Assembly (NCBI GenBank): GCA_947000775.1
Contig: CAMQGK010000463.1
Coordinates: 6,125,501-6,189,500, forward strand
DNA from: Pterois miles
Taxonomy: Eukaryota; Chordata; Actinopteri; Perciformes; Scorpaenidae
Reading direction: 5' to 3'
Length of the DNA stretch: 64,000 nucleotides
Numbering within the stretch: position 1 is the stretch's first letter; every line of letters begins with the position of its first letter. The notes beneath the pieces are model-generated. The model ran no database searches. It was not told the origin of the DNA and saw only the letters and a list, made by a program, of their open reading frames with translations. A program made the position numbers and the translations under genes. Shown piece by piece: positions 11,501 through 26,000 of this stretch.

Positions 11501-14500
11501 TACAGCTACAAGAATCTGGCCATGTGCGGCCCAAACCATCTCTGAATGTGGTCTGAGTGATCAGATCTGAACAGGGCCCAACTCAAGTCCCCCAAAAACA
11601 TTTCGGTAAAGCAGAGACTGGAGATGCTCTTTATCACGCTACATGAGAAGTTGCTGAAAATGGCTTTAAAGGACTTCATGTACAGTACCTCAGATGAAAA
11701 GAACATGCACATGCATGTTGAAGCTTAACAAATAGATTAGGCAGTGTGTGATATCCTTAGAGTTTATGGAGTTTTGTGACTCAGTTGGTCTTTCTGCTAA
11801 ATTCAGGGAATTTGATCCCAGATCGACCCTGCTATATGTGACAATGGGGACAAAACCATAATGTTCCAAAGTGTGGGATGTGGTGAAGATTGACAGGCCA
11901 GTGTTGAGAGGGGATTTTACATCCGCTAAGAATTGACTATGGAGAATCAGAAGAGGTCTCTGGTGGCTGCGGGGCTGATTGTTGACCATTTCAGATCTGT
12001 TTGGGGCATAACCAAGATATAGAGAGGGAGAAAGAAAAAGACTGAAAGGAGATTGAAAAGTTGTTTGATTAGAAGCTTGTAGATATGATGAAATAAAAAA
12101 AAAAAAAAAAAAACAAAAAAACGTGGGGGTCAAACATGGAAACCTCTCTTCTGTTAATGCTCCATTAGGTTAATGGTAAATAGGTGGGAGAAGTGGTTTA
12201 AAATTCTCAAGAGACAGTTAGTTCCTACATGGCACTGCTGCCTTCTAAAGTTCTGCTAAAATGGGTCAATATTATGGGCTAAAATGTTAATATGCTTATT
12301 AATTTATAACTAATTGTCCCTCGGTGTGTGTTGGAATACAGGATTCTCCACACTGACATAGCAGGGCCAGCCACACATGCCTTTTAGTGCATGTTCGTGC
12401 ATTTGAGCGTGCCCCACTGGCAAGCTCATGGCCGCCACTCTGCGCTGCTCTCATACGGTGGTTGCAGCTGATAACATCATCTTGACTGATGGCGCCATTG
12501 CAGATGCTTAGAGCCCACCCTTCAATCCCTGCCCGAAATTAACACTGTTAGCTTTGTCAGGCCTGTTGCCATTGTTTAGCATCATCATCATCAGCCATCG
12601 CCATGTTGAGAGCCATACGGAAGCAATAGAAATGTTCCCAACCTCTCATCGAGCACCTTTAATGAAACAAATGTTTGTTTTTTGATCAAACCATATAGCT
12701 TATCATTCATTTTATCTAAGGTAAACCATATACTGTACTACCTGTGGTTAAATTAGACTCAACTTTTTATTCGTATTTTTCATGCATACTCAGAAATCTC
12801 AGAATATGTGGTCATGGACTTTTACCTCAAATTTATGGAAATGTATTTGCAAAATGTGTAAAGACCCTGATGCTCTCTACACATTGCTTTCTTGTAAAAT
12901 GCAGTAGTTGAGTGAGGATGACTGTGGTCTTGCATCAGCTTATGGACTCCTGCCTTGTGTTGTATCCCTGGTCTTTTCTGTTTGTGGTGTGTTGTGTTTT
13001 TTGAAACAGAGGCTGTTGTCTGTACCGGGTTGGTAACCTTTTTCGTGAGAGAATGAAGTCTGTTTTAAAGCTCAATTCCAGTCAGATTACAGGAGATAAA
13101 AATTCAGACTAATTCAAAATAGTGTTCATTCACATGCCTAAGGAGTAATTTATCTACTTTGAAATACATGGTAATAGCATCGCATGCATCATAATATTAT
13201 TGAACACCGTTCCAAAGCAAGTATGCAACTGTTTTTCTCCAACTCAACTGTTTTTATAGGTGTTTATATATGCATTCATATTTGTTAAATATAGTAATCA
13301 CTACTCGCTGTGCCATTTTTTGCATAAAATATTTTAGCCCTTGAATCTATCCCTCAAACCATCCCTTTAAATTGGGATGACTACCTTTTTCTGACTTTTC
13401 TTCCTTTTCCATTGCCTCTAACCACTTCAGCATTAGTGAATGAAAATGAGTTTATTTATATGTTGTTAACACAGCTTGAATCTCTCATCTCATTGATTTT
13501 CACCAGGTTTAAGCCTTCTCACGGCTAATAAAGCCTTCCTGCTGCCAGGCTCATCTTTTTGAGTCACATGTGAATAGCCCTCCCGCCCACTGCTGCTCTC
13601 TCCCACCCAGTAATGCATGAGTGACGGTACATGGATGTGGGAGTTAAAGAACAGAGACCTCATTATGTTTTCTAGAACCTCTTGAGCGGTGCAGCTCTAT
13701 CAAGACAGCCAAGAGAAAATTGATACTAAGTGTCTTTAATGATGATGAAAACACTTTATTGTGAGATACGCGTTGTTTTTTATTAGAATCAATGACATTT
13801 GCAGGAAATGTGTAAAACACTGCCAAGGACAGATGCGCTTCAGAACTTGAATTAGGCAAACATGCTCAGGTGTTAATTTTGTTCAAGTAAATATCTTGCA
13901 ATTTATGTTTGCCAGTTACCTTTTGCGAAATAATATTATTGATCATATTAACTCATGTAATATGTGAGACTTAATAAATATTAGTAATGAACTATGATCT
14001 GTTCAAAATATATTAAAATGTGACCAAAATGGATTAGAATAGCAAAAAACTTTCAACAGTTTGCATAAAATTCAATTCAATAAAAATAAAAAATACACTG
14101 AAAATGCATCCTCATATATTAATCAGCATTTTCATGTTCATCCGCACCTCTTTGTGATTGGCATATTTCTCTCTGTTTCGGTCCGTGCCTGTATCCTCTG
14201 CCCTGCTGCATGCAGTGTCTACAAATGGTTTTCAGAGCTGGGCAACTGAGAGAATTATAGATAAAGTTGACAACTTGCTTGATGGTAAAGAAAACAAAAA
14301 CTTCTAATATTTGGACTGACTGGTGTGGTTGGAGTAGCAGTTTCTCTGTCCCAGCTGCAGTGGCTTAGGTACTTCCATTTTCCATTGAATATTTATCGAT
14401 AAAATTCAAATATTGATCTGCATTTTGGTGCTTTATTTTGTTGACTGTTTCCATCCCTGCTAAATGATGTTGCTTGTTACTCGTTATAAATGCAACAGTT

Positions 14501-17500
14501 AGGACGGCACTGTAAAAAATGCCTAAATTCTAGGAATCCTGTTATTACAACGTTATACAAAAAGGTTATCTCCATGCACATGCTGTATAAATAATGTATA
14601 GGATAGCTGGCTACATGAGCTCCCATAAAACTGTGACGTAAATGGCAACAGTCTGTGCGTACCCACTGCTGTTTATGAGACCTTCACCTGTGCGATCCTC
14701 GAGGAAAACGTGGCCTGTAGGCACTGACTTTTGATAAAGTCACTACTAATAAAATGGATGGTCAGGCTTATGTATAATGACACAGTCTGGCTTGACCATA
14801 AATCTGCCGTGGCCAGAAACAGTGGGCTGACAGCGCTAACACCTTACTATCTAATAGCACCATTACAATCCTGAGTTGTGAGATTGATTTGGCAGTAAAG
14901 GTATTTGGTCTGCCACTGTTTTTGGATGCTGATCACTGTCACTTTCTTGGCACTGTTGTAAGCAAACATCTCTCACTCACTGCCTCCATCCAATGTCAGG
15001 TGTATGCATTCTGCTAGTATAGGCTGACAGACTTATGTGCTCCCTCATCAGATTCCTTCTAGCAGAGCAGACTTAGAGGTAATTTGGTACTTCCTGCAGC
15101 TCCAGAGTGTCCTGTGCTTCTTGCTTCTGACCCCTGTATACTTTACCCTCCTCAGCTATTCTAGCTCTCGCTCTCCCTTTTTGTGAAGAGAGGCCACAGT
15201 ACCAGCCCACAGGACCAGCAAGGCTACAGGATGTAATAGTATTAAATAGATTTGATAAATGGATCTGACAAACAAGTGGAAATTGTTTTTTGATTTTATA
15301 TTAAAACTGACCTTCAGGTTTAAGGTTCCAAATTTATTTATTTATTTTCAGTTTAGCTATAAAGTATGGTACAGTTTAGCATCCCTCTTCCTTACACCAA
15401 CGTTTTTAATAAACCTTGGATGCATTTTCCATCTTATACACTTGCCAGCCTTGTTGTGCACACAGATTCTCAGTACTTTAAACTGATCATACTGATATTA
15501 TCATTAGTACAACATACACACAAATGTTTTTTTTATAAATACATAGAATATAATATCATACAATCATTGGCCACTTTATTTGGAACACCTGTAGTATAAT
15601 CAAATTCAACAGCTCAGCAACAAATTGTACTTTCACATAGATAATGAGGTATTCATTTAACCATATGTTTATTATTGAGGTTTTTCAGTTGTTTGCAGTG
15701 GTGTTGAACTGGACTGTATTATATTGAGAGGTGTTGTTTTGTCTACCCCGTTCACATTATATTTATATTACTATTTATTATGATATTATACTCGAAGAGT
15801 GAAGAGATGAAGAGTGTAGTAGCAGACTGAAAACGGAGAGACAGAGGGGTATGACATGCAACAAAGGCCCAACGGCTGGAATTGAACCAAGGGCGTTGCG
15901 GTTACTTGGCGTGCGCAGTAACCATTCAGCTACCAAGATGCTCCAATTTTTCATAGTTTTAACAGTTAACATTCGAGACATCTTAGAAGCCTGTTGCCTA
16001 GTTTTACAAGCATTGTTACTGTTGGTAGAAGAGGGCCCTCAATAGGTCCTCACTGAATGAAATGACCTCCTCTATTTTTATTTCAGATGCTCTACATTGC
16101 TGTGACTCTCTCTACTCCCTGTACCTGGAGAGCCTGTAGTCACTTAACTCGCTATACTTGGGACGACATTTTAAAGTTCATTTTTTATTTCTGGTTCATA
16201 ATCGCTTTAGTGAAGTGCAACACTGTGCTGTACTACCTGGGAACCTTGGAGGCATTCTCCTGAGACTCTGTTAGAAGTCAAGCTACCTTAGCTGTGAAGT
16301 TAGCCAGATAAGGCGTCTCGTTTTTCTCTTTGATTTATGACTGTTTTTGTTTCCCAGGGAATGGGATGATGAATTTGTTTTCCTTATTTTTTAATGCTCT
16401 CTCCCTTGCACTGTTTCTTGGTGTCTTTCTGTGAGATGATAGCCCTCAGTCGAGTACTGCTGTGCTTCTTCTGCATCTGTTGATGATGGGGACGTGTGAT
16501 TACAGTCTGCCTCCGATCCCAGACTGAGCATTAATTACTGTTTACTGCACTGCATAAATAACAAATAAAAGTAGTTTACGGTATCTCATCCACATTTTTT
16601 GAGACTGACCAATAACAGAATATTTTTCCAACAAGTCATGCTGAAATTTTAGGCAGTGTTTGCACAATTTTAAGTAGCCAGATTTATGTGTGTCAGTTGC
16701 AGATGGACAACTGCTACTAGAATCATATTTCTATACACCTGTCCAGTTGCATCCTAATAGTGAAGACAAAATACTGTCCTGGCTCCAGCAATCCAGTTTG
16801 CTGTGGTGTTGTGCTCATTTATGGTTTTGGAAAAACAGCAGAGCCAACCAAAGCTTTGTAGGCAGGATTAAGAATGGTGAATTCATTTTCAAGTGTGCAT
16901 GAGATCGACACAGACATACAGGTTAATCGATTTACACAACGCAATTGAATAATACCAACTCTTATTTGACTGACATGCCAAATGTTTACGACTCCTAGCA
17001 ACCACTGCCGCAACTTCTGTGTTAAAAATGAAAATTACATTGACAGGACACAGACATAAATTAATACTGATTGGTTAAGGCAAAATAGACACAATCATAT
17101 GTGTATTTTATGTATTTATTTTAGTAAATATATTGTATTTACAGGGGGCAGTGCACCTTAGTCAACACTGAAATTTAAAACATATTAATACAAAGGTGCC
17201 ATGGTAAACTTCATATATTTATGAAATGCTCACACTGCTGGTGGTTAAGTGGACATTAAAACTTTTGCTGCGTCTTTGAAAGCAGCATGTGTAGATGTGT
17301 TCTGTGACCTGTGTAGACACTGAACGTACTCAGGCCATTGCTGCGCTATAAAACCATTTGTGTGTTCTGTGTCCTATCTGGATGATGCCAAATGACTAAT
17401 GACAACAATGCGTAGCAGTCGGACATAAATTGGTGCTGCAGTTTCTCCAGCAGCCGAGGGAAGCGTTTTCAGATCGTTTGTACACAACACGGCTCCAAAC

Positions 17501-18800
17501 ACAGGATTCGGAGGACATTCAGGCAGAGAATGTGATTAAAGTTTGTCATTTGGGATGTGGGAGGGGTGCCAGATGTTAAGAACTAATGAAACCCAAGGGC
17601 TGCCAAAGCATGCTAGATTAGCAAACAGAATTTAAAATACTAATTACTTTTGACTCTAGACAGACAGCATGTCAAATACAAGGCACTTATATGACTATAT
17701 AAATATAACTACTGATTCATCGTTGAAAGTTATCATTGTCATTATGCCTGACCATTTTGCCTGAATGATCAATGATCTGACTCTCAGACCATTTTGGTCC
17801 CTTGTCTGTCTTGTAGTGTTAGCCGCTCCACGTTCCACACGACTGCTCTCAAGAGATCCATTACTTTTATATTATCGCAGAAGTGTTTTACATGTGGCTA
17901 AAACTGTAGTCTTGAGACTGCTGTGATATAAAACTGAACTTTACTGCAGTATACACAGACCATAATGTCTGCATCTTCCAGGCTATTGTGGCTTCATATT
18001 TTTCTTTTTGCCTTCTATAGCCTCCCTCTGTTTAGTAGCCATGTTGTTAGAATAAACATTATATTGTAACTGAACAAAACCGACTGGGGGTTCGGTGCTT
18101 ACGCTCAAAGTGAGCACCCGCATCGTAGCCCGTTAATTGATGTGCAGAGTGTGAGCATAAAAGTAGCAGGATTTACGACTTAACACAGTGTACAAGATAA
18201 ATAGAATTGCGCTGTCTGCTCAGCTTTATCTGCCTCATCCCTGCTTTACTCCCTGACCTTCAACTATGACACAAAGACAGATTATTGCCTCAGCATGATT
18301 GTTCTTGCTCTGGAAGACTTTTCTCCATGTGTTGTGGACAGCTGTTATAGTGTCCCTTTCTGGGCTCTGCGATAGTCTAAATCTACCCTGGCTCTTTTAC
18401 TAGAAGCCTTTGAAAACACAATGTGTGTTTCAAGGCAGATGTCTTTCAAATTTGTTGCAGCAGACCCTGACAGTACAGGCTTGTTGTTTCCTTGTAATAA
18501 TTCCTGCTATAGATCAACTGGTTGTTTTCCTTTGCTCTCTGCCTCTGCTATTGATGATGAAAAGCTAGCATGCAGGTGCCACTGAGTTATACATTTCAAT
18601 GTAGCTCATGTCAAGACCCCCACCATGCCTACTCTATAACCAGAATGGCCTGGTCCAGTGCGACGTGTAGGCTAAATTGATTTTTTTCCCCCCTCAAACA
18701 CGAGAGCGTCATTACTTACCCACCTTGGCAGCAGCCTTCCCTGTCTTTATCAGAATGGCAGCGACAGTCTTTGTCAGCCTCCCTTTTCTTGACCCTGTCT

Positions 18801-18846
<46 letters not shown>

Positions 18847-20001
18847 TTGTACATCTTGATGATGTGGATGCCTATCCTGTTTCCTTGCCTCTTGTCCTCC
18901 TTATTTAAGTGGAAGGAAGTAAAGAATGAGGTTTTTATAACAGCTGAGGTCAGGAAGAATTGCTAATCTTTTGAACCATCAAAAAATCGGGCCCAAAATC
19001 AGCTTGATTCTCGTGTAGTGTGTGCGCAGCATTAGCGAAACATGAAGGCTCAAATACATGAAAAGCAGCAAATGTTTCTCCCTTAATGGCATGCACATCT
19101 AACACACACAGGGCATACAGTAGTTTGGACACAAAGCCCAGATCACGGATTACCAGTATAAGGTTGTTTGTGTAAAAATACATGTACACAATGATCTTGA
19201 CTTATTTTTCAGTACAGATTAGGCAAACTAAAATTGCAAGTACTGTACTTACACAGCTGTGATGTCTCAAATGATTTGCTGCCATTCTATGATGATTTGA
19301 CGATCTGAGAATACAGACGATTGCCCAACTCTACCATACATGAGACCGTTACATGTGTATAATGTGCACTACTGTCCACTTAATACATTTTAGACTCAAG
19401 CATTTAATTACTTAATTAATTAATTGATTAATTAATCAACTTTTAACTTTTAACCTTTATGCCATGGGCAGTCAAATTTGCTGTATTATGCCTCATTGAA
19501 GCAACTACCGTTACACATACAGTATATTGAGTCAGTGCACTCAAATCAGACACACCTTAAATGACCTGGGCATTATCCGTCCAATAGCAAATAAAACAGA
19601 AAAAACAGCTTTTGTCTTGAAATGCTTGTGTATTGTTAGTGTGCTTCTTGAGGAGAGGACAGTCGAGGGGCTGCTAGCTAAGCATCAAAAGCAGCACGGA
19701 CTTTTTATAAAGCTGCATGCAACCAAAGAAGGAAATTTAACTGTTAATGTGGAGTTAAATGTAAATGTTAATGTGAAGTTAAATGTTAAGTTTTGTGAAT
19801 GGAAACATTACTACCCAAAACAGTTAGTCCTGTACGGTCAAAAATCTCCTGTATGTATAATGTAATTGTCTTAATAATATGCTGTTTGGAGAGATTTGCC
19901 CAATATGTTTTCTATAGTGATAAAATAGACGTTACTTCTGACAGTATTTGTTTGGCCTGTGGAAACAATCTGGGTTTCTCATGTGGTCCCCCAGGAAAAA
20001 G

Positions 20002-20050
<49 letters not shown>

Positions 20051-23000
20051 TAGGTTTCTTTGGGCCTTTTTAGGGGACTAAAATACATTTTCTGCTGTTC
20101 CTGTCCACAGCTGCTTTCGGATGGGGAACTGAAGCTGTTTTCAGAGCCACCAGATTCCATTGACAAAAGCAGTAATTTTACCTTACACAACATGGGAGTA
20201 CAACCGAACTTCAAAAAATCCGAACTAACCCTTTCAGTTATTTCCAAACAGCACAGCTAACGTTGACTCAGCTGGTGCTAGTGGCCGCCAGCTAGTATTA
20301 GCTTACTTTGGTAAGCTACGTCATTGCTTTTTGCTGTTGGATGAGTGGGCATTTCCATTTGGAAAAACAAAACAGAAGAGACCGTAGATGGAGTTGACCC
20401 TTAATCATCACCAGTGCAGCTTTTTTTTTTTTCGGGGGTGGACAATGTTGAATGGAAATCACCTGTCACCTGTTTTCAATCACAGTGTGAACAAAAGAAA
20501 TTGTGAAACAGAATAAGCACCTACCGTCTGACACAACGTTACAACAAATAAATAAACCTTGGACGTTTGAGCTACCTACAACCCCATAGTCCTTTTCAAG
20601 AAATTAAATTCAGATAACCGCTTCCCATTTCATGTTGTCACCTTGAGAATTTCTGTAGATTTGATGCTGGGAGGCATGCAGCTTGTTGATTAGAATGGTA
20701 CAACCACTGAATGCTAATGTTCAGAGAGGTTATTCAGTCATTCAATTTCAATCAGGAGGGAGGTGCAGTCGCTCACAATCTCACTCATGCTGTCTTTGTC
20801 TTTTTTTTCTGCATTCGCCCAAACTCGCAATGTAATGTTTATTCCTATTTGTGCTCCTCATTTGAACCAAAGTTAAAACTTCTCTGTTCTTTTAAAGTTT
20901 AAAGTCGCTGCACTTTCTCTCGTTCCCTATCGTCACTCTTGGGTGAAAATCTTGGCTCTCCGGCCTTTGATTTGTCAGTAACAACAAAAACTAACCCTGT
21001 TTTTTTCTTGATTGCCATTTGTTTTGATTGTATCCAAGACGATTAAATTTAGAACTGTTTTCTGTTTTGCTAAGCACTACTATGACTCACATCCTTGTGC
21101 TTTCATCTTTGTTAAGTGTAGGTTTAGCAATCATTGAAATCTTGAAGGAAGTCTTTGGTTTATGTAAAGGAATGCCCTATTTTCTGCATTGTCAGCTTCA
21201 GTTCTATGACATGTGGATCCAGAGAGATCATAGTAGCATAGTATCCAAATGAATGCATTCTCTTTGAGAAAGGTATAGGGTCACTGTTTCGTCCTTTGTA
21301 AGCTGAGCATTATTACGAAAATTGCACATTTTCTGAATCAATCAAAGATAAAAGCCCTGTTAATTTAATACATTTAACTATGGTGATAACACTGTTCCTC
21401 CCTTCCTGTTCCTCTGTATCTCTAACAAAACTATTATGTCATTAATGTCTGATGTTTCGAACAGCACCAATGCAGACTAGGAATTAGTTTGATTCTCTTT
21501 GTAGACACACACTGCATCTCTTTTTTTTCAAATAATGCCTCCTTCACTGGATGGAAATACATGTGCCCTACTGAATATGTTAGTCCCAAACCTTTGATAT
21601 TACTCCTTTTAATTGCAACAGTCCCTGGAATCCATCTGCTGGAAGGAATCTTCTCCATAAGATGCGTCTAAAATCAACTTTCATGCATGGAGCAGCAGGA
21701 AAGTTCAGCCCTCCTGCAGCATATAGATAGTGTAACCTCCTTACGACTCACATTCAGGCCCCAAACTCCTAAAGCCCAGATCAGACAGAGACAGCACCTC
21801 GCATTTTCCACCTGCAAACCGTGAGGCACATCACACTGCCTTTTTGTTGCTTTTTTTTGTAGTTTGCTGCATCTTTTTATTTTGTTTGTTGCTAGACAGC
21901 CACCAAATGAGTGCCAGCATTACCTTATTGCAAACCATGAACTGTACACTACCCAAATAGTTGATGGTACAGTTTAAATGAGTCCAAACAACTTACCCAA
22001 AATCTCCAGTATTGCTCTAATTTGTCTGCGGCTGTTTTCTGTTCAGACCATGGCTAACTACGGTTGGTAAACTCATGAACAGTAGCTCCAGGTTTCCAGC
22101 AGCAGCATCCAGATGTGCTGTTTTCTGTTCAGACCATGGCTAACTACAGTTGGTAAAGTCATAAAGCTTTGGGTATCCACCAAAAATCATCACCACAATG
22201 CGAAAAAAACACTCATGACATCAGGCACTTTTCTGCTATGAGATGAATCTTTTTCAACTTAAAGCATTTCAAGAGGTGCTCATCAATGCTAAAGCAGCGT
22301 GCAAAATGCTTAATTTTCATTGAATACAAAAAAAACCCAAATGCTCCAGGTTGCAAAAACACAGCTTACTCTGCATTGTGATTTTTTTTTTTTCTTTGTT
22401 GCTTCCATTTTTATTTTCCTCTCAGAAGATCAATAGCAGTGTATCAAGCCAATTTTGTTTGTATTTATTTTATTTGTATTGTTTTTTTTTTTTTTCTACA
22501 TATCTTGGTCACAATTATTTAAAAACAAATTTATGGGATCTTTTTCAAAGATGTTTGTTTTATCGTGTTTGTTTTATCGTGTTTATGTAAAACAGTGAAT
22601 ATATCAACCTCAGAAATGAAGCATTGGGTCAGAGATGACTGTAGCTTTAACAGAGCCTGAATGTGCTTTCCATTTGTTTCCCCTCTGACTATATTATATT
22701 AGTGCATATTTTCTTATCAGACATGCAGTCCTTTGTTTACTTCAGTTGCCTTTCTCCTCAGCACAAAGTAGTGGATTCTGTTTTTCTGTCTTCCCACAGT
22801 GGCTGATGAGTATGGAAGTGTTGCTGTCAGTTGTCAGTCTTACACTGTTGTGATATTGATTTGATGTTTGTTATTTCAGTTGGGTGCAGAGCTTCGGGCA
22901 TGAGGGTCTTGGACTGCTGCTGGACGTTTTGGAAAGGTTGCTACTCAAGAAACAGTAAGTTTATGCATTGACTCGTGGGTATTCTTGTACAGATTCTCAC

Positions 23001-26000
23001 TCATCTGACTATAGTTGTTTATTCCTGTATCTGTAATGACGATGTACACTCATTTTCAAACACCCTGCTTACAGTTTGGAGTATTCATGCTGTACATTAG
23101 AGACCATCATTATTCTCTTGTGTCCCTATAGGCAAGAGAAGCTTGACAAAAAGAATCAACATAAAGTTGTCCAGTGTCTCAAAGCCATTATGAACAATAA
23201 GGTAATGTAAATAATTTTTTATTTGATAGTTTTTGGCTGTATAGTAAATTGCCTGTTGACATATTTGTTTGTTTACTCTTGAATTAATGCTTTTATTTCT
23301 CTAAAACTAGAGGTGTCATTCTGAAAGAAGCATGTATAATGATAAATGTTTTTCAGTTCATGTAATATTTTTGTGTATATAGTTTTCAGTGAAAAAACTC
23401 TTTGGAATAAGTAAAGCAGCGTAGTAATCCCATCCATTGTTTATAGTCTTGGGAACTGTTTGTGCCTGTGGGCATAATAGCCTACATTAACTTTATTCAG
23501 GAGTTTGTGATTTGATGAACTTTCATAGACTCATTAAAGACGCAGCTGTGGAGGTGGGTGTTCTACCACCAACGTCTGAATTTTATGTCATTAGGAAATA
23601 CATCCTAGAATTAATATGCCAGTTTTGTCCTTTTACCCTTCAGGGAAAAAAAAGCCCTCTGAAATAACTTTGTGTATTTTGAGCTGAGTCTGATCTCCAA
23701 GGGTAATGTTAATCCCATCCACACCGACATCTGGTGTTTTCATGCAATTACCAAATTAGGCACCTGGGATCTCAATTACAAAGGGTTTATGACCAGTGGA
23801 GAAGAAGAGCAGCTTCACAACAATATGGAGCCAATTGGGGGGAGTTTTACTAATTTCCTGATGCAATCTGGATGACACTGTGAGACACAGATCTAAGGTT
23901 CCTGGTGCGCACAAAGTCCCCACTCTGGAGTTAATGCTCAGCACAGAGAGTGTATGGCTAAAAGAGGTAAAGATATGTCACTGACAGAACGATTGTTTCA
24001 GTGTGGTTATGTACTACTGCACAAATGAATAATGATAAATCACTGAGCAGTATGTTGTTTTGTTGTGTGAGAATTGCATCCCAACCAAAGCAGTTTATTT
24101 GCCCAATGTTTACGTTTCTTCACATATGTTGGGAATGCAATAAGATCCTGCAAAATAGACTTTTAGTGATGGATTTAGTTCCTGGGAGTCCTTGCAGAAG
24201 CTCTTGGGACTGTTTGATCCAAATAAACCAACAGAGTTTGGACAGTGGGCAGAGAACAAATTACCAACAGAAGGAAAAATAACAAAGGCAGGAAAATGAA
24301 CTGAAAATATACTGAAACTGTCATTACGAATATCTGATTGACCCAATTTAAGTCACATCTTTGTGTATTGTAAGTGAATTTCCTCCAGACAAGCTGCCAT
24401 TTGTAGCCTTTCCCTTAATGTACCTGAAAGTACAACATATCACTGTCAGTCAGTGTGGACGTTGTTATTTTTCCAAAAACTTTCATAACTCATTTTGTTA
24501 TTATGTGGGTACAGTTTGATCATGCAGTTTGCTTAAATTAAGTTACCAAAACAATGAAATAATATGATCATATTAGGATAAAATATTTCCCCTTAAGGTC
24601 AATAGACAATAATATTGAATTATCACCTAACAATGGTGAAGTAGCTTCATTTCTCAGTGCTTCAGCTTTTCCTCCTTGTATGCTTTAAGTCCACAGTAGC
24701 TGTAAAAGAAAAAAAAAAAATCTTGCCACATGAAGCTAAAACCCAACGGAGACAGATATACAGGCGCTCTGGCACAAAGTGTGCTGTAAGGTCTCATGTA
24801 ATCCTGCGTCTCAACAGGCGCCAGACGCCAGCATTTACCCGTAGGCCTCTCCGTCAGCCCAGACCTTTCCCTGGCTAGAGAGGCATCTTGGGATGGGATG
24901 TACCCACAATGCCAAGAAGACAGGTGTTCTCTGCCAGCTGTCAGTGCAGCCTTTTTTTCTTCTTCTGCCTGCTTGCGTCAAGGCACACAGTTGCTCATTT
25001 TCTATTGTTTGTCACCAATGGCATAATAATGTAGTACTAGAAGTCACCACTCTGTGAGGCTGCCCTTTGAACAACTTAACTATATTAAGAAAACTGATTT
25101 TTCCCAGTGTGGATTAGATGTAAGTGCATAGTTGCTGTGAATGCACTCAGATTTACTTCTGTTTTACTTTCATTACTTTTTAATGCCCACAGACTTCAAT
25201 TTGGGTTGGAATTTACACTGTTTATCTACTATATGCTGTACTGTATACTGTATGTAAAGAATGGCATTGTGAATTTAGCTGATCTGCTAGGTTTTCCCAA
25301 AGTATAGAGACAACTGCTCAAATATTAAATAAAGTAAAAGTATATATCAGACATGTGTGTTTGAATAGACAAACCTGCTTCAGCAGAGTAAACTACTTTT
25401 TGAGCACTGACAGAGAACTGAGACAGTTCATCTTTCTTTTGTGTCTGGAAATTCAGCAACTACAGTCTCTGTCACTACAAAAGCATGCCATTTATTTACT
25501 GTGCTCTTGTCATGAATTCTGTTTTGTAAAGCCATCAGTTGTATAAGCAGTTTATGCGTGAAGCAAAGCTAAAGATTGGGAAATATACCATGACAGAGAT
25601 GTGACAGAAAAATCAGCAAAACTAAAATATTTCTTACAAAGTAAGCGAACGATGTATATATTTGCACATAGCAATATTCAGATACAAGGACAAAATCTGA
25701 ATACCACATAACTTGTTTGGCCGACTGCCTTTTCAAATGTAGAAAGCCCACATCAAACAGGCAAACAGAAAATATGATCTGCTGTAGTAGTGCTCAGTTA
25801 TGCCTGGTGTTACGAGGTCTGCAAAAGCACTTTGTAATTGTTTTTCAAAAGAGAGAAAAAGCATCACTTTTTGATGCCTTCCTTGGTAAAAGAAAGGCCC
25901 CGTTCATTGCTATAAAGAGTGAATTAAATGCGTTGCAGTATTTTGTCCAAAACATTTAATTTTCTAACACAATCCAACATTGTTTAATTGATTTTCTTTG

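Larger units (their letters stand above)
8566..22879 (+). other. Large diaph3 intron (14.3 kb)
   Basis: No additional exon is needed or seen. It holds a MITE-like repeat (10906-11578), an A-rich run (12093-12121), a DNA-transposon remnant (15560-15780), a SINE (15783-15945), (AC)n at 18801-18844, (ATT)n at 20002-20051 and a short tandem duplication (22031-22162). Bases 12340-12630 are unusually GC-rich for the intron. The rest is AT-rich with no recognisable feature. Confidence 0.7.
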
